DNA of 12,621 nucleotides from Micractinium sp. NFX-FRZ (taxonomy: Eukaryota; Chlorophyta; Trebouxiophyceae; Chlorellales; Chlorellaceae), in NCBI GenBank assembly GCA_029339195.1, contig JAPTJF010000676.1, positions 1 through 12,621 of the forward strand, in the 5' to 3' direction. The notes beneath the pieces are model-generated. The model made no database searches. It was not told the DNA's origin and was given only the letters and a program-made list of their open reading frames with translations. Position numbers and translations under genes: made by a program. Position 1 is the stretch's first letter. Each line of letters begins with the position of its first letter. This document shows positions 8,355 to 12,621 of the stretch, one piece after another.

Positions 8355-9372
8355 CCCTGACGGAACCCACCAGGAGGCGCCCGCCAGCGCGCTGCTCCGT
8401 GCCGCCGCCAGCTGCCACCTCGCCAGGCGGCAGCAGTTGCCTAGCGGCGGCAGCGGCGGGCAGCCCGGGATGGGCCTCAGGATGCCGTGCTCCCGCTGGG
8501 AGCGGGCTCATGATGTTGTCGCCTGCGAGGGTGCCTGGCGCACAAGGGGGAAGGGGCAGTGCTGCTCAAAAAGGCTTGCTGCCAACTATCACAGTGCAGT
8601 CCAGCTACGGAGACCGCTGCCAGGCTGTGAACACGGGGATGAATGGAGTGTTGGAGACACGCCAGACCTGCACAGGACGCCCCGCCGTTGAGTGAGCTGC
8701 GCAGGGCAGCTCCCCAACTTGTCGCGGGCAGCTCCGTAAGTGGCCACTGTCGCACCTGCGCGCCTTGCCAGCTTCTACCCATTTCTCTTGCGCCCTCTGG
8801 GCGCGCCCTGATAGCTCCTCTCGCAACCCTCGTGTCCTCAGCTGCTTGCCGCGGTGCGCCAGCCTGGTCAGGCTTGCAATCCGCGCTGTTGTTTGCTTCC
8901 TTGATACTTGCAATGGGGCGCGGCAGCGGGAAACAGGGATTTCACGGGAGGCAGTGCCAGCAGGGCGGCGCCCACGAGGGTTTCCCACCAGCGGGGGTGA
9001 GATGCTGACGGGCTGGGTGGGCGTTAATGTAGACCAAACAAGCAATGCTCTGCTGCAATCATACAACCTGCAGTAGCACCGACACGTGTGCTGGTCGAGT
9101 TGAGGCACCGGTTGTCGACGACAACGCTGACGGAAACGCGGGGGGTGTCGGCAGTCCAGTGGCGTGCGACGGTGCCTGTGCACCCCCCCCCCAGCTCTCA
9201 GACTCGCAAGACTGCCCCTGCCCCTCCGTCGGAGTTGTGCAACAAGCACTTCCTTTGACGCCCATGCAGCTTGAGCTAGCTGCCGTGTTCCCCTGTTGGC
9301 GCCCCGACCTTCCTGCACGTGGCCCCGCATCGTCAGTGCCTCAACCAGCCAACATGTGTGTAATGCTCAGAC

Positions 9373-9378
9373 TTATAA
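9373..9378 (+). promoter_or_regulatory. TATA-like site upstream of the UBXD8/PUX10 gene
   Basis: TTATAA stands in a locally AT-richer patch (ACTTATAATCATACT), about 305 bases before the ATG at 9683. If used, transcription would start near 9400 and leave a 5' UTR of about 280 bases. This is a weak call from sequence alone. Confidence 0.25.
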
Positions 9379-9386
9379 TCATACTC

Positions 9387-9659
9387 ATGGGCAGAGGGAC
9401 AGCATGGGTGGGTGCCTCCCGGTCCTGGACCCCCTTTGCTAGGCTGTCCCGTCGTGCCGCCACCGCATCCAGCGCGCTGGGCAGCGCTGGGCAGCGCTGG
9501 GCAGCAGCTGCCTCCGACAGCACCGCTGGAGCGCCCGCACGCTCAGCTGCTGCGCCATTTGCTCTGCATTTGCGCTGCGGCTCTTGCCTTGCGATCGCGA
9601 GCGCGAAGTTCCTATTGTGGGCTCTCAGGCTTCTGCAGGAACCTCGCCAGCGGTGGTAG
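9387..9659 (+). other. Upstream ORF (90 codons) before the UBXD8/PUX10 start
   Basis: An ATG-initiated frame runs from 9387 to a TAG at 9657-9659 and ends 23 bases before the ATG of the main gene. Its N-terminus (MGRGTAWVGASRSWTPFARL) is Arg/Ser/Ala-rich without acidic residues, like an organelle presequence. However, this composition is common in random GC-rich frames. It includes a 10-bp unit (GCGCTGGGCA) repeated three times at 9474-9503. It could be a translational uORF if transcription starts upstream of 9387, or it may mean nothing. Confidence 0.3.
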
Positions 9660-9682
9660 CAGTGGCTTAGTGGTCCACAGGG

Positions 9683-9806
9683 ATGGAGGTGGACGATCGC
9701 GAGCTGGCCCGCTTTGTGGAGGCGACTCATTGCGGTGTAGAGCAGGCGCAGTTCTTTCTGGAGGCGTGCGGGGGCGACTACCAGCGAGCCCTAAACATGT
9801 ATTACG
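9683..9806 (+). CDS. PUX10: UBXD8/PUX10 exon 1 (UBA-like domain)
   Basis: 41 codons plus one base: MEVDDRELARFVEATHCGVE, then QAQFFLEACGGDYQRALNMY. This is the three-helix UBA-like fold found at the start of FAF/UBXD8 proteins (Phe-x-Glu-x-Thr, then FFLEACGGDYQRAL). The ATG context is CACAGGGATGG. The donor is G|GTGAGC, phase 1. Confidence 0.9.
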
Positions 9807-12529
9807 GTGAGCCAGCGCCGTGGGAGGGGCGCAAGCCTGGGCGGGTGGGTGACGGCGGCAGCACCGGCAGCACCGGCCCACAGCGTATTGGGCGCCCAAG
9901 CCAAGCTGCTCGCTGAAGGCGCATGCGCCGTTCACGAGGCTTGTTCTAGCCTGTGATACACATAAATCTTGCCCCGCCCGCCCGCACCCTCCCCCCGCAG
10001 AGCAAACCGGCGGCGCGCCACGTTGGACGCACCCGCCAGATGTACCCTCCCGCCCACGTGCGCCCGGCGGCGGCGCTGCCCCAGGCGGGGCAGTCGGTGC
10101 CTACACCCCCGCGGGCGGCGCGCTGCCACCCCCGCTGCAGCTGTTGAACGCGGTGCTGGGCGCCCCTTTTGCTGTGCTGGGCGGCAGCGTGCGGCTCGTG
10201 GCACGCACCCTGGGTTGGGGCGCCGCTGTGGCAGGTGCTGTCGCCCGCCGCGTGCTGCCTGGGCGGCTGTATGGCGCGCTGGCGGGGGCAGGGCGCGCTT
10301 TGGCGGCAGCTGGAGAGGAGGTGCCACCCGCTGTGGCAGCGACAGAGTTTGTGCGTCAGTTTGCAGGTGGGTTGCTTGGCCCACAAGGTTGGTTGGTGGA
10401 CGGGCTGGGTGGGTGCGGCCCCTGGGCAGCAGGCCAGCATGCCTGGCCTGCTGGGTGCAAGTGCTTGCAGGGACCCAGCCTCAAGTATGTGCGTGCGCCC
10501 ACCCTGCACCATCGCCTTCTGATGCACCCAGCATCGCAACTGTGCATCCGGCCGGCACCCGGCGCCTCTGAACTGGCTGCGCCCCACCCTCACTTGTTCG
10601 CCCCACCCTGTTGGTGCCCCTGCCGCAGAGCGATACGGCGATCGCCGGCCGCGCTGGCAGGAGTGCGCGTGGTCGGAGGCGGCAAGCCGTGCACACAGCG
10701 AGGCCAAGTTCCTATGTGTCTACCTTCACTCTCCCGAGCACGAGGTGGGGAGGCAGGGGCGGCGGGGGGCACATGCGCACGAGTGGTTGTGCCTGCTTGT
10801 CTCCCAGCTTCATTGGCAGCCGCCTGGGGCAAGCCGAACCTTCAGTCCTGCATCCCGAGGCCTAAGCACCATGCTCCCGCACCGGCTGCAGCTGCACCAC
10901 CTGGTGCCAGCTGTCCCTTGCTGACGAGGCGCTCTGTTGTGTGGCGCTGCCACCAGCGTCCCCGCATGCAGGACAGTGACGCCTACTGTGCAGAACGAGA
11001 GGTGCTGTGCTCTCTTCCGTCCCAACCGTGTTGTGTGCCCACGGCACCTTGACCTGCACCAATGTACTGCCTGCACCCCTGCCTGTACTGCTGCACTGCC
11101 TGCAGGATGCCGACGCGTACTGCCGCAGCACGCTGTGCCACCCGGATTTTGTGGCGTACGCCAACCAGACCTTCATCTGCTGGGGGGGAGACATCCGGCG
11201 CAGCGACGCCTTCAGGCGCGTCACCACCCTCCGCCTGTGGCTGCTGCCTGGCCCTGCTGCTGCTGTGCCCTGTCCAGGACGGCTACGGCCCGGCTGATTG
11301 CATGTGCTGGTGGGGCCCATGGCGGGCGGGGCAGCCGCGGGGCAGTCACGCTTGCTGGGCTGCAGCCAGCCAGTTGAGTTAGGGCCCCCATCTGAGGTTG
11401 CTGACCTGGCGGTGCATGCCAGCTGGAGGCAGCAAGTCCCCAACCTGAGCGGCACCCCCTGCCTTGCTCCCCGTTGCAGGCTGGCCTCCTCCCTCAACGT
11501 GGCACGCTACCCCTACACAGCGCTGCTGGCCTTCTCCGGACCCCGGTGAGCTCAGGGCGCCACGTCAGCGCATTGGACGCCAGCGCACATGGTGATGTGG
11601 TGCCCACTGCGCCGCCATGCAGGCACCGCTGCCCATGGCGTGTCGTGCTGGCTGCTTGCCTGTGGTTCGTGGCCATGCACTCGAGAGCCAGAGTGCCTTC
11701 ACCACCTCGTGCATGCATCCCCCGCCTGCCGCTGCTGCCTGGCCTCCGCCCCTCGCCCCCTCCCCCCCCGCCCTGCCCGTCCTCACTATCTGCAGCCATC
11801 AGCACACAGGTGGGAGGAGGTGTCGGCTGCATGCTGCCTGCTGACCTCGCTCTGTCTCCCCTCCTCCCTGCTCCCTTTGGTGCCTGTTGCAGCACACGCC
11901 TCATCACGTGTGTGGAGGGGCGCATGGGGCCGGAGCAGCTGCGGGAGGTGCTGGCCACTGGAGTGAACGACCACGGGGCGCTGCTGTGGCAGGAGCAGCT
12001 GGAGCGGCAGCAGCGGGTGAGTGAGGCTGCGGGGGATGTGGGGGCCACTGATTGAGCGCTGCATGAGTAGCCGGGGCCCTTACCTTTCATCATCATCATC
12101 ATCCGTGTCCTTGTCAACCCAACTTGTCAGCCAAATTGTCTCCCATCTCTCCCCAGCGCTCACGCCACCAAGGGACGGCAGCACTCTACTGTCGTCATCA
12201 ACACTGTCATCATCACTTGTGGCCTTGTCACCCAACCAGACCGTGCACCAAACTGCTGCCTGCAGGAGACGGACCGGCGGCTGCGTGAGGAGCAGGGGTC
12301 TGTAATCTTCCCGCCTCTTTTGGGCACCCAAAATCCAAACTGCCATCTTGTCACCCATAATTTAACTTGCCATCTTGCAGGAGACGGACCGGAGGCTGCG
12401 TGAGGAGCAGGATGCAGAATATGAGCGGTCTCTGGAGGCCGACCGGCAGCGCGAGCAGCAGCGCGAGGCGGCGGCACGTGAGGCGGCGGAGGCGGAGCGC
12501 GCGGCGCGCGAGGCGGAGGAGAAACTGAG
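9683..12529 (+). CDS. PUX10: UBXD8/FAF2-like (PUX10-type) UBA-UAS-UBX protein, seven exons visible, 3' end outside window
   Basis: Proposed model: join(9683..9806,10001..10366,10629..10744,11106..11215,11480..11545,11893..12016,12381..12529), continuing right. This gives 351 codons plus two bases. Order: UBA-like domain (residues about 5-42), Gly/Pro linker, hydrophobic hairpin region (about 86-123), UAS thioredoxin-like domain (about 158-285), then a charged coiled coil (about 290-351). The UBX domain should follow off the edge. UBXD8/PUX10 proteins sit in the ER and lipid droplet membranes through the hairpin and recruit Cdc48/p97 by the UBX domain for ERAD and droplet protein turnover; that role is inferred by homology. 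Key matches are FVRQFAERYG, AKFLCVYLHSPEH, DADAYCRSTLC, NVARYPYTALLAF, EGRMGPEQL and the run of Glu/Arg/Ala after LEADRQREQ. The start is fixed by an in-frame TAG at 9668-9670. Confidence 0.92.
9807..10000 (+). other. PUX10: Intron 1 of UBXD8/PUX10 (194 bases)
   Basis: Donor GTGAGC and acceptor CCCTCCCCCCGCAG. It is phase 1 and rebuilds GAG, giving YYEQTGG across the junction. Confidence 0.85.
10001..10366 (+). CDS. PUX10: UBXD8/PUX10 exon 2 (hydrophobic hairpin)
   Basis: Residues 42-163 and the first base of 164. A Pro/Gly/Ala linker precedes a hydrophobic stretch (LQLLNAVLGAPFAVLGGSVR and LVARTLGWGAAVAGAVARRV), broken by Pro/Gly in the way expected for a membrane hairpin. The exon ends with the start of the UAS domain (ATEFVRQFA). 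The donor G|GTGGGT is phase 1. Membrane insertion is inferred from hydrophobicity and family knowledge. Confidence 0.88.
10367..10628 (+). other. PUX10: Intron 2 of UBXD8/PUX10 (262 bases)
   Basis: Donor GTGGGT and acceptor GTGCCCCTGCCGCAG. It is phase 1 and rebuilds GAG. An open frame from 10144 reads through this intron but carries no homology within it. Confidence 0.85.
10629..10744 (+). CDS. PUX10: UBXD8/PUX10 exon 3 (UAS domain, first part)
   Basis: Residues 164-202: ERYGDRRPRWQECAWSEAAS, then a helix and the beta strand AKFLCVYLHSPEHE that is characteristic of UAS domains. It ends at phase 0 with GAG|GTGGGG. Confidence 0.9.
10745..11105 (+). other. PUX10: Intron 3 of UBXD8/PUX10 (361 bases), with a second exon-4-like start
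   Basis: Donor GTGGGG and acceptor GCACTGCCTGCAG, phase 0. It contains a separate acceptor-plus-coding motif at 10972-11001 that resembles the start of exon 4 (separate entry). Confidence 0.8.
10972..11001 (+). pseudogene. Possible duplicated or alternative start of exon 4 (DSDAYCAERE)
   Basis: After GCATGCAG the phase-0 frame reads DSDAYCAERE, then GTGCTG as a possible donor. The true exon 4 starts DADAYCRSTLC. The match is DxDAYC, with several differences at synonymous third positions (GCC/GCG, TGT/TGC), as expected of old coding duplication. If spliced as a 30-base microexon it would add ten residues in frame. It may instead be a decayed exon copy. Confidence 0.4.
11106..11215 (+). CDS. 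PUX10: UBXD8/PUX10 exon 4 (UAS domain, middle)
   Basis: Residues 203-238 plus two bases: DADAYCRSTLC, HPDFVAYANQTFICW and GGDIRRSDAFR. These correspond to the helix and the strand after the family's DSD-x-x-C-x-x-T-L-C motif. No GT donor gives the right phase without losing conserved residues, so the exon is ended at AG|GCGCGT (a GC donor), phase 2. The two Cys in CRSTLC are not a CxxC pair, so redox activity is not expected. Confidence 0.85.
11216..11479 (+). other. PUX10: Intron 4 of UBXD8/PUX10 (264 bases), apparently GC-AG
   Basis: The donor is TTCAG|GCGCGT and the acceptor is CTCCCCGTTGCAG. The GC donor is required to join DAFR to LASSLNVARYP in frame. A nearby GT (AGGCGC|GTCACC) is phase 0 and would put exon 5 in the wrong frame. 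Confidence 0.65.
11480..11545 (+). CDS. PUX10: UBXD8/PUX10 exon 5 (UAS domain, beta strand)
   Basis: A 66-base exon: (R)LASSLNVARYPYTALLAFSGP(R). It matches the family's cis-Pro-type segment (NxxxYPxxAxL). It is phase 2 at both ends. The donor is CCG|GTGAGC. Confidence 0.88.
11546..11892 (+). other. PUX10: Intron 5 of UBXD8/PUX10 (347 bases)
   Basis: Donor GTGAGC and acceptor TTTGGTGCCTGTTGCAG. It is phase 2 and rebuilds CGC (Arg). It is pyrimidine-rich in its 3' half; no other feature is seen. Confidence 0.85.
11893..12016 (+). CDS. PUX10: UBXD8/PUX10 exon 6 (end of UAS domain)
   Basis: Residues 261-302: RTRLITCVEGRMGPEQLREV, then ATGVNDHGALLWQEQLERQQ. EGRMGPEQL corresponds to the family's (L)EGxxxPExL turn and final helix, and the exon leads into the coiled coil. 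It is phase 0 at the end (CGG|GTGAGT). Confidence 0.9.
12017..12380 (+). other. PUX10: Intron 6 of UBXD8/PUX10 (364 bases), with a copied exon 7 start
   Basis: Donor GTGAGT and acceptor CTTGCCATCTTGCAG, phase 0. It has TCATCA-rich stretches near 12088-12105 and 12193-12216. Repeated CTTGTCACCCA segments lie at 12224-12234 and 12347-12357, each 35-45 bases before an acceptor. See the duplicated exon start at 12266. Confidence 0.8.
12266..12295 (+). pseudogene. Duplicate of the first 30 bases of exon 7, with its own acceptor
   Basis: After CTGCCTGCAG, 30 bases encode ETDRRLREEQ and match the exon 7 start (12381-12410) at 29 of 30 bases. The one change is CGG to AGG, both Arg. It then departs into non-coding sequence. 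Splicing to this acceptor (12265) without further removal would shift the frame after 115 extra bases and end at TGA 12401-12403, before the UBX domain. Confidence 0.7.
12381..12529 (+). CDS. PUX10: UBXD8/PUX10 exon 7 (charged coiled coil)
   Basis: Residues 303-351 plus two bases: ETDRRLREEQDAEYERSLEA, then DRQREQQREAAAREAAEAER and AAREAEEKL. The RxxQDxxYxxSLxADxxRE pattern is the conserved linker between UAS and UBX in this family. The donor AG|GTGGGC is phase 2. The UBX domain should begin in later exons beyond the window. Confidence 0.92.
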
Positions 12530-12539
12530 GTGGGCGTGT

Positions 12540-12621
12540 GTGCAACAGGCAGGGTGCGGCTGTTTTGGGTGGGCCGTGCAACAGGCAGGGTGCGGCTGTT
12601 TTGGGTGGGCCGTGCAACAGG
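12540..12621. repeat. 36-bp tandem repeat in intron 7, running off the window
   Basis: Two identical 36-base units (12540-12575 and 12576-12611, beginning GTGCAACAGGCAGGGTGCGG) and the first ten bases of a third. The repeat begins about ten bases after the exon 7 donor. There are no spacers, so it is a minisatellite. Confidence 0.9.

Larger units (their letters stand above)
8355..9682. other. Divergent intergenic region, no convincing gene
   Basis: This 1.3-kb stretch lies between the 5' ends of the two head-to-head genes. Short open frames occur on both strands, but none shows a recognised domain, and the longest (minus, 9330-8605) has the Arg/Cys/Ser mix of non-coding GC-rich DNA. Visible sequence marks are a C run at 9183-9192, a palindromic ACACGTGT (G-box-like) at 9082-9089, and a TTATAA at 9373-9378. 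It probably contains both promoters and 5' UTRs. An unrecognised 5' exon of the minus-strand gene could lie near 8355-8507, where its frame remains open. Confidence 0.5.

Noticed and set aside
8605..9330. 241-codon minus-strand open frame in the intergenic region
   Set aside because: Arg/Cys/Ser-rich with no domain, no repeat bias like the neighbouring gene, and no clear splice link; most likely chance.
10144..11052. 302-codon plus-strand open frame
   Set aside because: It reads part of exon 2 in frame and then runs through introns 2 and 3 while exon 3 is read in another frame; the spliced model matches the UBXD8 family throughout.
12540..12621. 36-bp repeat considered as a CRISPR array
   Set aside because: Units are directly adjacent with no spacers and the context is a eukaryotic intron.

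Overview
The window looks like nuclear DNA of a GC-rich green alga, most plausibly a Chlorella-like trebouxiophyte. The grounds are very high GC, short GT-AG introns with long GCTGC-rich acceptors, CAG/CTG triplet runs inside coding exons, and a UBXD8/PUX10-type protein. The taxonomic call is inference. No prokaryotic operon, tRNA, rRNA, CRISPR array or transposase gene is visible.

The window holds two divergently transcribed, intron-containing genes, and both run off an edge.

The left gene (minus strand, about 8354 down to 1 and beyond the left edge) joins into one open frame of 2330 codons over five exons (8354-7429, 6872-3426, 3193-3017, 2809-1892, 1522-1). All four introns are GT-AG and phase 2, splitting an AGN codon (Ser or Arg), and the frame is kept at every junction. 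The product is a very large, mostly disordered protein rich in Gln, Ala and Pro. It has three AT-hook motifs (in exons 2, 4 and 5), an acidic/basic block with likely nuclear localisation signals, an Arg-Gly tract and several tandem peptide repeats. It looks like a chromatin or transcription-associated AT-hook protein; I do not recognise the family.

The space from 8355 to 9682 has no convincing gene. It probably holds the 5' regions of both genes, with a TATA-like site and an upstream ORF before the right gene.

The right gene (plus strand, 9683 to beyond the right edge) is a UBXD8/FAF2 (plant PUX10) homologue. Seven exons are visible, giving 351 codons plus two bases: UBA-like domain, hydrophobic hairpin region, UAS thioredoxin-like domain and the start of the charged coiled coil. 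The UBX domain should lie to the right of the window. Its introns 3 and 6 each hold a second copy of the beginning of the following exon. Intron 4 appears to be GC-AG, and intron 7 contains a 36-bp tandem repeat.

Nothing in the sequence links the two genes functionally beyond their head-to-head arrangement. The most interesting points are the large AT-hook gene, two of whose hooks are a duplicated module and whose exons are all symmetric in phase, and the partial exon duplications in the UBXD8 homologue.
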